A stretch of DNA of 45,402 bases from NCBI RefSeq assembly GCF_000344175.1, contig NZ_ALWW01000021.1, positions 1 to 45,402 on the forward strand, written 5' to 3'. A program made the translations under genes and the position numbers. The notes beneath the pieces were generated by a model. That model saw nothing but the letters and a program-made list of their open reading frames with translations, ran no database searches and had not been told where the DNA came from. Positions 9,670 to 21,360 of the stretch are shown here, piece after piece. Position 1 is the stretch's first letter. Every line of letters begins with the position of its first letter. Source of the DNA: Listeria fleischmannii subsp. fleischmannii LU2006-1 (GTDB lineage Bacteria > Bacillota > Bacilli > Lactobacillales > Listeriaceae).

Positions 9670-10191
9670 TTACGATTCAGATTTTTTTAGTTTGAGTAAA
9701 AACAAACGGAACGGGAAGAAGACAACTAAATAAAAAGCCAAGTTAAATAAGATGGTTGTCCATAAACGATAATCAATAAAATCAGCAAAGCTTATTGTTG
9801 TTGTCCCGATTAAATAATAAAAAGCATAAACAAGAGTCTCACTTAAAATAACATTGAAAATAGCAATTAATCCTACTAATACAATATTATTATGCAATAC
9901 TTTTAGGAATTTTTCGGTTATATATACAACGAATGGGAAAATAGCAAAATAAATCCCCATCACACCAGTGTAATAAATATCAAATAATATTCCTAAAATA
10001 AAAGCATAAATGAGCGCTACATTTCGTTTATAAAAAGCGGTCATAATGACAAGCATAATGAGGAGAAAATGAGGAATAAATAGCCTACTTTCACCAAACA
10101 ATGATTGTCCAAACTGAAGACTTACGACACCTTCAAGTATGAAGGTGCCTATCATGATAACGGGAAGCCAAATGGTTTTCTTCACATTCAT
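9670..10191 (-). CDS. mreD: Rod-shape determining membrane protein MreD
   Basis: Polytopic membrane protein of 173 residues in the elongasome that couples MreB to cell-wall synthesis. It shows five to six hydrophobic spans and little else, typical of MreD. It starts 2 bp after the mreC stop, and order and spacing mreB-mreC-mreD are classical. Confidence 0.92.
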   Translation of the reverse strand: MNVKKTIWLPVIMIGTFILEGVVSLQFGQSLFGESRLFIPHFLLIMLVIMTAFYKRNVALIYAFILGILFDIYYTGVMGIYFAIFPFVVYITEKFLKVLHNNIVLVGLIAIFNVILSETLVYAFYYLIGTTTISFADFIDYRLWTTILFNLAFYLVVFFPFRLFLLKLKKSES

Positions 10192-10193
10192 GA

Positions 10194-11087
10194 TTAATTG
10201 CCTCCAGTCGACGATGAATCACTAGTTTCCGAATCAGTCGAGTCAGAAGGAGTTTCAGCAGTACGTTTTAAAATAATAATATGGTTTAAATCGTAAAGGT
10301 CAGCACCTGGTTTAACATATGCTGTTTGCGATAATCCCATTTTATCAGTTTCTACCTTCTCAATCGTTCCAATAAAGATACCAGAAGGAAATTTCCCACC
10401 TAAACCAGAAGTAACAATTTTTTGCCCTTTTTTAAATTTCATATCATAAGGTAATTGTTTTAATTCTAAAAGTTTTTCATCTGTACTATAGCCGTTAATA
10501 ATTCCATATGCCGAGTCACTACCTTGAACCATTGCTGAGACACGATTACGCGTATCTGAAGATGTTAAAAGCTCCACAGTGGAGGATTTTGCCCCTGTTG
10601 TTGTAATTCGCCCTACTAAACCAGAAGGAGTCACTACAGCCATATCAGGTTTCACACCATCACGCGACCCTTTATCGATTTCAACTTGTTCATTCCAATT
10701 TGTTGGATTTCGTGAAATAACAGAGCCATTAATCGGATCATAATCACTCAAACTAGACTGGATACCTAGTGATTCTTTTAATTCTTTATTTTCTTTCTTT
10801 AAATCTGCTACATTACTTTCTAATTGCGCCAATTCTTCTAAACGTTTTTTTAAATGCTCGTTCTCCGTATAAGTGTTTTTTAAATTTTTGCTGCCACTTA
10901 TAACATCAGAAACAAAGCTTGCAGGTTTTGCCACTAAATTTTCACCAAAACCAACAACATCTTTTACAAATTGTTCCGGCCAAGATGCATTTTCTCTGTC
11001 TCTGAGAGAAAAACCGACAAGGGCCACAAGCACAATGATTGCGATCAACATAACAATTAAACGTTTATTAAGAAAAAATTGTGGCAT
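10194..11087 (-). CDS. mreC: Rod-shape determining protein MreC
   Basis: Bitopic elongasome protein. A short cytoplasmic end is followed by one membrane span (about residues 10-28). A coiled coil (about 70-115, rich in Leu, Glu and Lys) precedes the periplasm-facing beta domain with INGSVISRNPTNWNEQ and VDKGSRDGV-like repeats. The C-terminal tail is Ser/Thr/Asp rich. I use ATG 11087 (MPQFFLNKRL, 297 residues), with GAGGTG six bases upstream. The GTG at 11096 lies inside that site. Confidence 0.95.
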   Translation of the reverse strand: MPQFFLNKRLIVMLIAIIVLVALVGFSLRDRENASWPEQFVKDVVGFGENLVAKPASFVSDVISGSKNLKNTYTENEHLKKRLEELAQLESNVADLKKENKELKESLGIQSSLSDYDPINGSVISRNPTNWNEQVEIDKGSRDGVKPDMAVVTPSGLVGRITTTGAKSSTVELLTSSDTRNRVSAMVQGSDSAYGIINGYSTDEKLLELKQLPYDMKFKKGQKIVTSGLGGKFPSGIFIGTIEKVETDKMGLSQTAYVKPGADLYDLNHIIILKRTAETPSDSTDSETSDSSSTGGN

Positions 11088-11166
11088 AACGAACACCTCA
11101 TCTCGTTAATCCTCTTTTTTCAATTTGAAGCTAACACTTTCTAGTTGAAATAAATGAGTGTTCCAT

Positions 11167-12180
11167 TTAATTCATTTTTTTCTTTTTGTATAAATCCATG
11201 TTTTCAAGTGCTTTTCCTGTTCCGATAGCTACACAGTCAAGTGGCTCATCCGCAATAATAACAGGCATTTTGGTTTCTTCCGAAATAACAGAGTCTAAAT
11301 TACGTAATAAAGCTCCGCCTCCTGTAAGTACAATACCTTTATCCATAATATCAGCTGACAATTCGGGCGGTGTATTTTCTAAAGTGCTCTTAACAGCATC
11401 AATAATTGCAGAAATCGTATCCGCTAAAGCTTCACTAACCTCTTCAGGTGTTACCTCAATTGTCTTTGGTAATCCTGTTACTAAATCACGTCCACGAATG
11501 CTAAATGGTTCTAAATTTAGATTTGTTGCATCAGCAGACCCAATTTCCATTTTAATCGACTCAGCTGTACGATCACCGATAAGTAAATTATATTTTTTTC
11601 GAATATAGTTAATAATAGATTCATCAAGATCATCCCCTGCTGTACGCACAGAACGGCTTGTTACAATCCCGCCAAGAGAAATGACAGCAACTTCAGTAGT
11701 CCCCCCACCAATATCAACTACCATACTTCCTGTTGGATCCCAAACAGGTAGACCAGCGCCGATTGCAGCTGCAAAAGGCTCTTCGATTGTATAAGCATCT
11801 TTTGCCCCTGCTTGTCTTGTAGCATCAATTACAGCACGTTTTTCAACACCTGTAATACCAGATGGTACACAAATCATCACAAAAGGTTTACTTGCGCTCA
11901 TTCCTTTGCTAGCTTTTTGAATATAATACTTCATCATTGCTGCTGTCGTATCATAGTCGGCGATAACGCCATCTTTCATTGGACGAATAGCCACAATATT
12001 CCCAGGTGTTCTCCCAATCATATTTTTAGCTTCACTACCAACCGCCACAATTTCCTGTGTGTCTTTCTTCATAGCAACAACTGAAGGTTCTCTAAGAACA
12101 ATACTCTTTCCTTTCATGTACACAAGTGTGTTTGCAGTTCCTAAATCAATGCCGATATCTTTGTTTCCAAATCCAAACAT
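11167..12180 (-). CDS. mreB: Actin-like cell-shape protein MreB
   Basis: 337-residue bacterial actin that orients cell-wall synthesis. Nucleotide-binding motifs are visible: [14 protein letters not shown] near residue 7 (phosphate 1), [13 protein letters not shown] near 160 (phosphate 2) and [13 protein letters not shown] near 290 (adenosine). First gene of mreBCD. AAAAGGAGA precedes the ATG, and an extended -10 promoter lies upstream. Confidence 0.98.
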   Translation of the reverse strand: MFGFGNKDIGIDLGTANTLVYMKGKSIVLREPSVVAMKKDTQEIVAVGSEAKNMIGRTPGNIVAIRPMKDGVIADYDTTAAMMKYYIQKASKGMSASKPFVMICVPSGITGVEKRAVIDATRQAGAKDAYTIEEPFAAAIGAGLPVWDPTGSMVVDIGGGTTEVAVISLGGIVTSRSVRTAGDDLDESIINYIRKKYNLLIGDRTAESIKMEIGSADATNLNLEPFSIRGRDLVTGLPKTIEVTPEEVSEALADTISAIIDAVKSTLENTPPELSADIMDKGIVLTGGGALLRNLDSVISEETKMPVIIADEPLDCVAIGTGKALENMDLYKKKKMN

Positions 12181-12316
12181 CTGTATTCTCCTTTTCTTTC
12201 AATAGTTAACTTTGTATAAGTCATAATGAATCTGACACATTTGTACAGTTCATAAGTTAAGTCTACCTTATCCCTCGCGTGTCACTGTTTCTATCTAACA
12301 CATATACAACCATTAC

Positions 12317-12325
12317 ATTATAACA
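12317..12325 (-). promoter_or_regulatory. Putative mreBCD promoter (extended -10)
   Basis: On the minus strand, TGTTATAAT is an extended -10 element about 135 bases upstream of mreB, without a clear -35 box. It gives a leader of about 130 bases in which I see no strong structure. Confidence 0.4.
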
Positions 12326-12382
12326 TAACTGTTACTAAGAGGCATTAATTTTTAATATAGAGAAATAAAATTATAAATTTCT

Positions 12383-13050
12383 TTAGAAATAACTTTTTTC
12401 ACGCATGCTCAAATGCTTATTTTGGGCAATAATAATATGATCGAGTAAGCGAACACCTAAAAGTTCACCGGATGCTGCCAGACGTTTGGTTACCTTAATA
12501 TCTTCTTTTGATGGTGTAGGATCACCGGAAGGATGGTTATGAAAACAAATTAACGATGCTGCTGACACTCTTAAAGCGATTCGGAAAACTTCGCGCGGAT
12601 GGACAACACTCATATTTAAACTTCCAATAAATACAGTTTCTCTGTGGATAATTTGGTTTTTAATATTTAAAAACACACAATGGAAATGTTCTTGATATAA
12701 AAACCTAAGTTCAGGCTTCACAATAGATACGGCATCAGACGGAGACTTCACCATGTATTTTTCACTTTCCGTCTGTTGATTAAGTCGTTTTCCAAACTCA
12801 AGTGCAGCTACAATTTTAGCTGATTTCGCAAGACCAATGCCGTTTATTTTTTGTTCAGTTCTTTGATTGTGGCTTGTTCCACGCTATCTAGTTCTCTAAA
12901 CCGCATAACGATTCGATTTGCTACAGAAATAACGGATTCATTTTTAGTTCCTGTTTCTATAATTAAAGCCATCAACTCTGATAGCGTCAGAGATTCTGCT
13001 CCGTGCTGTACCAATTTTTCACGTGGTTTCTCTTCAAGTTTTAAACTCAT
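12383..13050 (-). CDS. radC: RadC family JAB-domain protein, frameshifted
   Basis: RadC proteins combine an N-terminal helix-hairpin-helix region with a C-terminal JAB/MPN metalloprotease-like domain; their biochemical role is uncertain. The JAB motif [14 protein letters not shown] is intact. The frame breaks at 12847-12852 (six T, probably seven). Adding one base joins IKELNKK to [22 protein letters not shown] and gives 222 residues. The start ATG at 13050 overlaps the comC stop by one base (TAATG), which indicates translational coupling and argues against the longer reading to 13083. Confidence 0.88.
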
Positions 13051-13770
13051 TAGACAATACCAGCTTCCAAAAACAAATAGCAAACATATCCTAAAAAGAG
13101 AAATGGCACAAAAGGAATCATTTTAGTTCTAGGAAACTTTTGTAGTAAGACAGCTAAACCAATTGCAAGCAGGGCAAGTATTAGTGAAATAAAGAAAATT
13201 TTATAACTGTTTACAAAACCGAGCGCTGTTCCTAAAATAATCAAAATCTTTATATCTCCTAAGCCAAACCCCTTCCTTACAAAAAAATAAAAAAAGGCTA
13301 TACACAAATAGGCTCGCGATAAATTGAATGATGATTAATATCATTGAATAATATAAAAAGCGATAAAAACAAACTATGATTAAAAATAAGAGAATCATAA
13401 GATTAGGTACATGCAAAAAATATAAATCTGTAAGAAGAAAAAAATATAAAAAAGAGAAAAATGATAAAGTGAATGCTGGTCATAAATTCAAATTTAAATA
13501 ATCCGTAGAACAAAAGTATTAGAAAAGGTAAGCTGATTTCTTGAATGATATAAAGCGGACTTAACTTTTTTTTGCAACATTTTGTTCTCCCCTTTTGAAT
13601 AAAAAAAAGAAAAAGATAGGAATCATTTGGTGATAAGATAATGACTTTTCGCAATAATCACAGTGTGACCGACGAAATAAGAATGGTTTTTGTTGTGGGA
13701 AATTTTGTGCAAACACATGTAAAAAGGATCCAATTATGGAACTATAAACGAAAATATATACATAAATCAT
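13050..13770 (-). CDS. comC: Type IV prepilin peptidase ComC, broken by three frameshifts
   Basis: Membrane aspartyl protease that cleaves and methylates competence pseudopilins. Pieces in three frames add up to one protein of about 239 residues. The N-terminus is [19 protein letters not shown], then a Cys-rich cytoplasmic loop ([11 protein letters not shown] and TKCCKKK), many membrane spans, and the catalytic motif GLGDIKIL. The other catalytic Asp is probably in the repaired stretch [12 protein letters not shown]. Breaks are at A-runs 13601-13608 (eight, needs nine or six), 13438-13444 (seven, needs six) and 13281-13287 (seven, needs six). ATG 13770 has GGAGGT upstream. Because competence genes are dispensable, real decay cannot be excluded here. 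Confidence 0.85.
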
Positions 13771-13831
13771 AGTAAAAATACCTCCATTTCAGCTTGACTT
13801 TAACAGATTCAAGAAAAAATGGCACATCTAG

Positions 13832-13878
13832 AAAAAAGCTTTTTGGGGAGAAAATAGTTTAAGAAAAAATCTTTTTTT
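13832..13878 (-). promoter_or_regulatory. Candidate ComK binding site upstream of comC
   Basis: Two AT boxes fit the ComK half-site AAAA-N5-TTTT: one at 13832-13844 and one within 13864-13878, separated by about 19 bases (close to the 18-bp spacing class known in Bacillus). They lie 60-110 bases upstream of comC. The region is very AT rich, so chance matches are possible. Confidence 0.4.
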
Positions 13879-13964
13879 ATATATGGCTTTCCTTTTTTAG
13901 TTTAGTTTGGAGTTTCAAAAAAACATTTTGATCATTTGCCCTGTATTTTGATTTCGCATATAGT

Positions 13965-13990
13965 AAAAAGACTCCCCGTTATGAGGAGTC
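13965..13990 (-). terminator. Terminator after folC
   Basis: GACTCC (13970-13975) pairs with GGAGTC (13985-13990). On the minus strand it is followed by five T. It separates folC from the comC regulatory region. Confidence 0.8.
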
Positions 13991-14033
13991 AAACTAATAA
14001 AAAAATGGAATTTCCCCCCATTTGGCTTTATCT

Positions 14034-15330
14034 TCAGTCTGAGGAGGAATTATATGCAAGTAAAAATTGTCTTACTTCTGAAATGAAATAAAGTGAACCC
14101 GTGACATATAGTGTATGATGCAATTTCTCTGATTTTTTTTGTTCAATAAACTCTTTCCAATTAGGAACAGCGTGGATAGAAAAATGTTTGGCTATCTCTT
14201 CAACTTCTTCAAATGTTAAGGCTCTTGGATAGTCAAATGTTGTTAAGTATAATTGGATGTTTTTGATTTCTTTTAGAGACCGAAGCATTGTTTCATAATC
14301 TTTATCTCCTAAAATACTAATTAAAAGAGTCACATTTTTTTCGTTCTGAATATTATTAACTAGCGCTTGGATACCTTCTGGATTATGGGCGCCATCAAGG
14401 ATAAAATTAGGGGTACCTTGGATAGTTTCGAATCTTCCAGGCCAAAAAGCTTTACTTAATCCTTTGTATATAGATGTACTAGAAAGAGAAAGAATGTTAG
14501 TTTGACTTAAAACTAGTAAGGCCTGTATGGCTACAGAAGCATTTTGAATTTGATGATCGCCGTTCAAACTAATTTGAAGGTCAATGAAATTCTGATCATG
14601 GTTACGGAAAGTGAATTTATTTTTAGCGAATTTTTTGTGATTCAAAAGTTTGACCATAAAAATCAATGGTGGTGAGGTTTTTATCCGCAATTTCTTTTAA
14701 TACTTTGCAAACAGAAGGCTGGGTTGTGCCAGAGACGACAGGAACTCCTTTTTTTATAATGCCACCTTTTTCAAAAGCAATTTCTTCAATGGAGTTTCCT
14801 AAAAATTCCATATGGTCAAGGCCAATAGTTGTAATGACAGAGATTAAAGGTGTTAAAACATTAGTGGAATCTAAGCGCCCGCCGAGTCCGACTTCAATTA
14901 TGCCAAAATCTATTTCATCGTACTCTGCAAAGTTTAGAAACATCATCGTTGTGATGATTTCAAATTCTGAAGGTGGACCAAGATCAGTTTTTGCAACTTC
15001 TTCTACGATTGGAAAAATTCGATTTGCTAATTCAATAATTCGTTCATCGGAAACGGGAATATTATTGACGGCAATACGTTCATTGAACCGCTCGATATAC
15101 GGCGAAGTAAAAGTGCCAATGCGGTAGCCTTCTATCTCTAAAATTGAGCGCATAAGGGTAAGTGTAGAGCCCTTTCCATTTGTTCCTGCAATATGTATCC
15201 ATTTTGTCTTTGTTTCAGGATTTCCAAGTAATTCTAACATTTTTTCCATGCGAGATAGGCCAGGTTTAATACCTAAACGTAAGGTCCCGTGAATCCATTC
15301 TAATGTTTCTTCGTATGTGGCAAAAAACAA
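14034..15330 (-). CDS. folC: Folylpolyglutamate synthase / dihydrofolate synthase, frameshifted
   Basis: Mur-ligase-like enzyme that adds glutamate to dihydropteroate and folates. The N-terminal ATPase domain has HIAGTNGKGSTL, the FTSPYIERFNERI folate loop and EVGLGGRLDSTN. The C-terminal domain has FILDGAHNPEG. A run of six T at 14631-14636 must be five to join TFESQ to KFAKNKFTFRN; the repaired protein has 431 residues. I choose the TTG at 15330 as start because AAAGGAGG lies eight bases upstream. The ATG at 15363 has no ribosome site. It follows valS, with 60 bp between them. Confidence 0.92.
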
Positions 15331-15390
15331 CGATATCCCCTCCTTTAGAAGAAGCAGCCTCATTTAATCAAAACAAGGCTGCTACAATCT

Positions 15391-18042
15391 TTATTTCTTT
15401 TTCAAATTTGCAATTCGTTCTTCAACAGAGGATTTTTTAGCTAAGTAATCGGATTCTTTTGCGCGCTCCTCTTCAATTACTTTTTCAGGAGCTTTGGCCA
15501 TAAATCGTTCATTAGCTAATTTTCCTTGAACACGTGAAACTTCTTTATTCCATTTGTCTAGTTCTTTTTCAAGACGAACGATTTCTTCTTCAATGTTAAT
15601 TAAGCCTTCTAATGGCAAATAAATTTCCACGCCAGAAATTACAGCTGTCATTGCAGAATCGGATGGTTTTAAATCAAATGAAATAGTCAGTTTCTCAGGA
15701 TTACAAAAACGTTCTATATAAGACATGTTTTGTTCCAGAATAGCTTTATATTTTTCATCCGCTGGTTTTAGCTCGATATCAACTTTTTTACTAAGTGGTG
15801 TATTTACTTCGGAGCGAATATTTCTTACTACACGAATAATATCAACTAGTGTTTTCATCGCTTCTGAAGCTTCCTTATCCATTTGTTTATCATTTACTAC
15901 AGGCCATTTGGCAATTGAAATAGACTTCCCATCATGAGGCAGATTCTGCCAAATTTCTTCTGTAACAAATGGCATGAAAGGATGAAGTAAGCGCATTGTT
16001 TGATCTAAAACAAACGCAAGAACAGAACGAGTTGTGTGTTTAGCACCCTCATCTTCACCATATAGCGAAATTTTAGCGATTTCGATGTACCAATCACAAA
16101 ATTCATCCCAAATGAAATTATAAAGTGTCCGTCCTACTTCGCCAAACTCATATTTTTCAGAAAGAGAAGTTACGGTTTCAATGGTCTCGTTAAGTCGGGT
16201 TAAAATCCATTTATCACTCACTTCAGTAACATTGGACAAATCAATGTCTTGAACTTTTAAGCCATTCATATTAATGAGTGCAAATCTTGAGGCATTCCAT
16301 ATCTTATTAATAAAATTCCAAGATGCTTCTACTTTTTCATAACTAAATTTTAAATCTTGGCCAGGAGCTGTTCCAGTGGATAAGGTATAACGTAAGGAAT
16401 CTGCCCCGTATTTATCAATAACATCAATAGGGTCAACCCCATTCCCTAGAGATTTTGACATTTTACGTCCCTCAGCATCACGAACTAACCCGTGAATGAG
16501 CGTATCTTTGAAAGGTCGTTCTCCTGTGAATTCAACAGATTGGAAAATCATGCGTGATACCCAGAAATAAATGATATCGTAACCTGTGACAAGTGTATGG
16601 TTAGGGAAGAAATGTTTATAATCGGGACTATCTATATTAGGCCAGCCCATTGTTGAAAAAGGCCATAACGCTGAGCTAAACCATGTATCTAAAACATCCT
16701 CATCTTGTTCCCATTCGCTTGGGTTTGCAGGTGCTTTTTCGCCAACGTAGATTTCCCCTGTTTCTTTGTGATACCAAGCAGGAATTCTATGCCCCCACCA
16801 CAATTGTCTTGATACACACCAGTCATGGATGTTTTCCATCCAAGTGGAATATGTTTTTTCAAATCGGTTTGGAACAAAATTTACTTTAGTAGCTTCCTCT
16901 TTTTGAATGTCAAGAGCAGCTTTTGCAAGAGGTTGCATTTTTACAAACCATTGCATGGATAAATAAGGTTCTACAACTGCATCAGTTCGTTCAGAATGAC
17001 CAACTGAATGTAAGTGCGGCTCTTGTTTAATGAATAAGCCTAGTTCTTTGAAATCTTGAATGATGGCTTTTCTCGCTTCGAAACGATCCATCCCGTCATA
17101 CTTACCTGACTCTTCGTTCATTGTGCCATCTTCATGCATGACGATTATACGCGGTAAATCATGGCGATTACCTACTTCGAAATCATTAGGATCATGGGCA
17201 GGCGTGATTTTAACAGCTCCAGATCCAAATTCTCGGTCAACATAGTCATCAGCAACAATTGGAATTTCGCGATTTAAGATGGGTAATAAAATAGTTTTGC
17301 CAACTAGATGCGCATATCTTTCATCTTTCGGATGAACAGCAACAGCTGTGTCTCCAGGGATGGTTTCAGGTCGTGTTGTCGCCACTTCTAAAAAACCAGT
17401 TCCATCTGCTAAAGGATATTTTAAATGGTAGAAATTCCCTTCCACTTCTTTATGAATTACTTCAATATCAGAAAGCGCAGTTTTGGCAACAGGATCCCAG
17501 TTGATAATATATTCGCCTCGATAAATTAACCCTTTTTCATATAAAGAAACGAAAACTTTCTTTACAGCATCAGATAGACCTTCATCTAAAGTGAAGCGTT
17601 CTCTTGAGTAATCTAAACCTAAGCCTAGCTTCTCCCACTGCGCCCGAATAAATGTCGCATATTCTTCTTTCCATTCCCAAGATTTTTCAAGAAATTTCTC
17701 GCGGCCGAGGTCATGGCGGGATACATTTGTCTCTTTTAATTTAGCCTCTACTTTAGCTTGGGTAGCGATTCCGGCATGATCCATTCCAGGAAGATATAAA
17801 GTATCATAGCCTTGCATACGTTTAATTCTTGTGATGATATCTTGCAAAGTAGTATCCCAAGCATGCCCTAAATGTAGTTTCCCGGTTACATTGGGTGGCG
17901 GAATTACAACGCTATAAGGAGTTTTATTTGAATCACCTTCTGCTTTAAAAAAGTCATTTTCAAGCCACCATTTGTATTTTCCTTCTTCCACTTTAGTAGG
18001 TTCATATTTTGTTGGCATTTCAATTTCATTCAAGTTTTCCAT
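15391..18042 (-). CDS. valS: Valyl-tRNA synthetase
   Basis: Class I aminoacyl-tRNA synthetase of 883 residues. The HIGH-type motif is [15 protein letters not shown] near residue 48, and KMSKS is in [11 protein letters not shown] near 525. The editing domain contains [18 protein letters not shown], and a C-terminal coiled coil (last 65 residues, Glu/Lys rich) is typical of ValRS. The gene is intact despite many A/T runs. A T-box leader lies upstream, so expression should rise when valyl-tRNA is short. Confidence 0.98.
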   Translation of the reverse strand: MENLNEIEMPTKYEPTKVEEGKYKWWLENDFFKAEGDSNKTPYSVVIPPPNVTGKLHLGHAWDTTLQDIITRIKRMQGYDTLYLPGMDHAGIATQAKVEAKLKETNVSRHDLGREKFLEKSWEWKEEYATFIRAQWEKLGLGLDYSRERFTLDEGLSDAVKKVFVSLYEKGLIYRGEYIINWDPVAKTALSDIEVIHKEVEGNFYHLKYPLADGTGFLEVATTRPETIPGDTAVAVHPKDERYAHLVGKTILLPILNREIPIVADDYVDREFGSGAVKITPAHDPNDFEVGNRHDLPRIIVMHEDGTMNEESGKYDGMDRFEARKAIIQDFKELGLFIKQEPHLHSVGHSERTDAVVEPYLSMQWFVKMQPLAKAALDIQKEEATKVNFVPNRFEKTYSTWMENIHDWCVSRQLWWGHRIPAWYHKETGEIYVGEKAPANPSEWEQDEDVLDTWFSSALWPFSTMGWPNIDSPDYKHFFPNHTLVTGYDIIYFWVSRMIFQSVEFTGERPFKDTLIHGLVRDAEGRKMSKSLGNGVDPIDVIDKYGADSLRYTLSTGTAPGQDLKFSYEKVEASWNFINKIWNASRFALINMNGLKVQDIDLSNVTEVSDKWILTRLNETIETVTSLSEKYEFGEVGRTLYNFIWDEFCDWYIEIAKISLYGEDEGAKHTTRSVLAFVLDQTMRLLHPFMPFVTEEIWQNLPHDGKSISIAKWPVVNDKQMDKEASEAMKTLVDIIRVVRNIRSEVNTPLSKKVDIELKPADEKYKAILEQNMSYIERFCNPEKLTISFDLKPSDSAMTAVISGVEIYLPLEGLINIEEEIVRLEKELDKWNKEVSRVQGKLANERFMAKAPEKVIEEERAKESDYLAKKSSVEERIANLKKK

Positions 18043-18065
18043 CTTTAGACCTCCTATATTTTTTT

Positions 18066-18326
18066 ACCAATAAAAAAACTCTTCTCATCCTTATTTAAAA
18101 GGACGAAAAGAGTTTGGATTCGCGGTACCACCTTTTTACTCAAAATGAACATAGAATTTGAGCACTTCATTCAAATAACGATGACACTTCACCGGCTTTT
18201 CCTACTCAAATTTCAGAAAAGCAACTCCAAGGCTACCTTCAATTATCTCGTTTGAAAGTTTTCACCAACCACTTTCTCTCTATAAAAACGAAAAATAATT
18301 TACTCTTCCTTTTCAAAGCTTTTATC
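18066..18326 (-). ncRNA. T-box leader of valS
   Basis: The conserved T-box sequence TGGTACCGCG lies at 18121-18130 on the minus strand. It is followed by a terminator whose stem pairs 18077-18092 with 18099-18114 and ends in a T-run. Stem I features (AGAGAG and GGTTGGTG with complementary AACTTTC-type pairing) lie further upstream. The probable specifier region reads GAAGGTAGCC, which contains GUA, a valine codon, in agreement with the downstream gene. Confidence 0.9.
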
Positions 18327-18356
18327 AATATGTAAGGTTAGTTTATCAAAATGCAA
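18327..18356 (-). promoter_or_regulatory. Putative valS promoter
   Basis: On the minus strand, TTGCAT (18351-18356) is followed after 18 bases by CATATT (18327-18332). It sits just after the hemL stop and just before the T-box leader. Confidence 0.4.
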
Positions 18357-18364
18357 CAAATTCG

Positions 18365-19654
18365 TCAATTAGCTTTTACCGCTTTAAAAGCTTTCTCCAT
18401 CGCTTCTAATGTCAAATCAATTTCTTTTTCTGTATGTGAAGTAGAGATAAAGATGCCTTCAAATTGAGAAGGCGGTAAAAAGACACCTTGTGCTAACATT
18501 TCGCGATAATAAACGCGGAAAAAGTCTAAATCACTTGACTTAGCTTCTTCAAAATTTGTCACTTTTTTATCCGTGAAAAAGAACCCAAACATAGATCCCG
18601 CTTTATTTATTGATAAAGGAACATTATAAAGTGTAGCAAGGCCATTTAGTCCTTCTTCCATTCGTTTAATTAATCTGCGGAATTCATCATAGTGATGAGG
18701 GGTCAACTGATTAATGGTTTCATAGCCTGCTGTCATAGCCAAAGGGTTGCCAGATAAGGTTCCTGCTTGGTAAATAGGGCCAGCAGGAGCAACATGTTCC
18801 ATAATTTCTTTCTTACCACCATAGGCGCCAACTGGTAAACCACCGCCAATAACCTTGCCTAAACAAGTTAAATCAGGTGTGACAACATAATAGCCTTGCG
18901 CGGAGTAATAATCCACTCGGAAGCCTGTCATCACTTCATCAAAAATAAGTAAGCTACCATATTGTGTTGTGAGCGAACGCAATCCTTCTAAAAAGCCTTC
19001 AATAGGTGGAACAACACCCATATTACCAGCAACAGGCTCAACAATAACAGCGGCAATCTCTTCTCCGTATTGTTTGAAAGCTAGGCGAGCACTTTCTAAG
19101 TCATTGTAAGGAACTGTTATTGTATCTTTTGCAAGACCGTTCGTTACACCTGGAGAATCTGGTAAGCCAAGTGTCGCCACACCAGATCCTGCTTTAATCA
19201 GTAACGAATCCCCATGTCCGTGATAACTTCCTTCAAATTTCAAGATTTTATCTCTATTTGTATAGCCTCTGGCAAGTCGAATCGCACTCATAGTTGCCTC
19301 TGTTCCAGAAGAGACCATACGTAACATATCAATGGATGGAACCCTGGAGATAACAAGTTTAGCTAGCTCATTTTCAATTTCTGTTGGTGTTCCGAAACTC
19401 GTTCCATTTTGGACAGCAGTAGAGAGTGCTTGAACCACTTTCGGATTTGCATGACCTAAAATAAGCGGCCCCCAAGACAACACATAATCAATATATTGAT
19501 TTCCATCAACATCAGTTAAATACGCTCCTTTCCCATGATCCATGAAAACCGGAGAGGCATCAACTGATTTAAATGCTCGAACCGGACTGTTAACGCCCCC
19601 TGGCATTAGTTTTTGTGCTTCTGAAAAAGCTTTTTTTGATTTTGAAAAATCCAA
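18365..19654 (-). CDS. hemL: Glutamate-1-semialdehyde 2,1-aminomutase
   Basis: PLP enzyme of 429 residues converting glutamate-1-semialdehyde to 5-aminolevulinate, step 2 of the C5 haem pathway. Family motifs are [49 protein letters not shown] and [16 protein letters not shown], the last containing the PLP-binding lysine. Last gene of hemACDBL; it begins 13 bp after hemB. Confidence 0.97.
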   Translation of the reverse strand: MDFSKSKKAFSEAQKLMPGGVNSPVRAFKSVDASPVFMDHGKGAYLTDVDGNQYIDYVLSWGPLILGHANPKVVQALSTAVQNGTSFGTPTEIENELAKLVISRVPSIDMLRMVSSGTEATMSAIRLARGYTNRDKILKFEGSYHGHGDSLLIKAGSGVATLGLPDSPGVTNGLAKDTITVPYNDLESARLAFKQYGEEIAAVIVEPVAGNMGVVPPIEGFLEGLRSLTTQYGSLLIFDEVMTGFRVDYYSAQGYYVVTPDLTCLGKVIGGGLPVGAYGGKKEIMEHVAPAGPIYQAGTLSGNPLAMTAGYETINQLTPHHYDEFRRLIKRMEEGLNGLATLYNVPLSINKAGSMFGFFFTDKKVTNFEEAKSSDLDFFRVYYREMLAQGVFLPPSQFEGIFISTSHTEKEIDLTLEAMEKAFKAVKAN

Positions 19655-19667
19655 AAGTATCCCCCCT

Positions 19668-20639
19668 CTAATTTTTGTTTAAATAATTCGCAACATCTTT
19701 CGCAAAGTAGCTAATAATTATATCGGCACCTGCTCGTTTCATACTCAGTAGCATTTCCATGACAATTTTTTCTTCATCAATCCAATTATTTTGACTGGCC
19801 GCTTTCACCATGGCATACTCTCCGCTAACATTGTAAGCAACAACAGGTAAGTTTGTCGTATTTCGAATATCTCTCACTATATCTAGGTAAGACATAGCTG
19901 GTTTTACAATGATAAAATCTGCGCCCTCACCCTCATCACTTTTTGCTTCTAAAAAAGCTTCTTTGCGGTTTGCAGGATCCATTTGATATGTTTTACGATC
20001 ACCAAATTGAGGTGCCCCGTCTGCAGCCTCTCGAAAAGGTCCGTAAAAGGCGGAGGCATATTTAACCGCATAAGACATTATCGGAATTTCTTTAAAGTTA
20101 GCTTGATCTAATCCGTCTCTTATTGCTTGTACGAAACCATCCATCATATTAGATGGAGCAATAATATCTGCACCAGCCTCTGCTTGGCTGATTGCTGTTT
20201 TAACTAGAATTTCAAGTGATTCGTCATTTAAAATTCTCTCTTCTTCTACGATTCCACAGTGCCCGTGATCAGTAAATTCGCATAAACAGGTATCAGCAAC
20301 AACGAGTAAATCAGGATATTCTTTTTTTATAAGTCTTGTAGCTTCTTGAATAATCCCGTGTGTATGAAATGCTCCTGTTCCTATTGCGTCTTTTTCGGAA
20401 GGAATTCCGAATAAAATCACAGCTTGTATACCACATGCTACAATCGAATCTAATTCCTTTTTAAGTGCGCTTAACGGAAATTGATAAACGCCTGGCATAG
20501 AAGAGACTTCTGTTACTGTGTCGCCTTCTTCTTTAATAAAAATAGGATAAATAAAATCATTCATCGTAATCGTATTTTCACGAACTAAGTCACGCATAGC
20601 TTGCGATGATCTTAGTCTGCGATGTCTTTCAAAATTCAT
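19668..20639 (-). CDS. hemB: Porphobilinogen synthase (5-aminolevulinate dehydratase)
   Basis: Condenses two 5-aminolevulinate molecules to porphobilinogen. The 323 residues include the zinc-binding cysteine cluster [14 protein letters not shown] near 117 and two active-site lysines, in [15 protein letters not shown] and [12 protein letters not shown]. Its start overlaps the end of hemD by 11 bp, so the two are probably translationally coupled. Confidence 0.97.
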   Translation of the reverse strand: MNFERHRRLRSSQAMRDLVRENTITMNDFIYPIFIKEEGDTVTEVSSMPGVYQFPLSALKKELDSIVACGIQAVILFGIPSEKDAIGTGAFHTHGIIQEATRLIKKEYPDLLVVADTCLCEFTDHGHCGIVEEERILNDESLEILVKTAISQAEAGADIIAPSNMMDGFVQAIRDGLDQANFKEIPIMSYAVKYASAFYGPFREAADGAPQFGDRKTYQMDPANRKEAFLEAKSDEGEGADFIIVKPAMSYLDIVRDIRNTTNLPVVAYNVSGEYAMVKAASQNNWIDEEKIVMEMLLSMKRAGADIIISYFAKDVANYLNKN

Positions 20640-21360
20640 TTTTCAAAAACTCCTTTATTAATAAATCAAGTAATGCGTTCATGGTATAGATTTCAGGCTG
20701 AAACGCAACATGATATCCGTCACGGCGAATGATGTCGCTAGTAACTGGACCAATCGAAACAATTTGATAATGACCATTAAACGCAGTTTCTTCACAAATT
20801 TTTTTAAAATTTTTCCAAGCAGAAGGGCTTGCGAATGTGATATAAAAGTAGCTTTCTTCAGCAAATATTTTTTTTAATGCTAAATGGGCATTTTGGGGCA
20901 TTACAGTGTCATAAAGAAACAACCGCTTTATAAAAAAACCTTTTTGACTAAGTAAATCAGAAATAACGCTCCGCCCTTTCAGGCTTTGCGGGAAAAGAAT
21001 GGACGTCTTTCCCTCCACATGTTCCAGCCATTCATAAATAAAAATATCAGTTTCAAATTTACTTGGCAAAAAATCGGCATGAAATCCTTTTTCTATCAAA
21101 GCTTCTTCTGTTTTTGTTCCAATTACGGCGATTTTGACTGTTGCGGGACAAGTTTTATACTGCCAAAAGAAATAATGAACTGCATTTTGACTAGTAAAAA
21201 ATAGCCAATCATAGTCACTGAGTTTAATTTTTTCATCCACCTTAAGAGGCGTTGTTTCAATCAGTGGAATGGAAATGGTTGGAATAGACTCAGCTTCAAG
21301 TTTTTTCTGTGCCATTTCATTTTTTTCGGCCTCGCGTGTAAGTACTACTACCTTTCTCAT
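20629..21360 (-). CDS. hemD: Uroporphyrinogen-III synthase
   Basis: Closes hydroxymethylbilane to uroporphyrinogen III with D-ring inversion. HemD sequences are poorly conserved. The support is the N-terminal [11 protein letters not shown], the [14 protein letters not shown] block, [12 protein letters not shown] and [14 protein letters not shown], and its place between hemC and hemB. 243 residues; its ATG overlaps the hemC stop by 4 bp. Confidence 0.92.
   Translation of the reverse strand: MRKVVVLTREAEKNEMAQKKLEAESIPTISIPLIETTPLKVDEKIKLSDYDWLFFTSQNAVHYFFWQYKTCPATVKIAVIGTKTEEALIEKGFHADFLPSKFETDIFIYEWLEHVEGKTSILFPQSLKGRSVISDLLSQKGFFIKRLFLYDTVMPQNAHLALKKIFAEESYFYITFASPSAWKNFKKICEETAFNGHYQIVSIGPVTSDIIRRDGYHVAFQPEIYTMNALLDLLIKEFLKNEF

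Noticed and set aside
11186-11608. Plus-strand open frame of 140 residues opposite mreB
   Set aside because: Antisense shadow of a highly conserved gene; no ribosome site or domain.
13201-13654. Two small hydrophobic proteins between radC and comC
   Set aside because: They are middle pieces of ComC in shifted frames; together they rebuild one prepilin peptidase.
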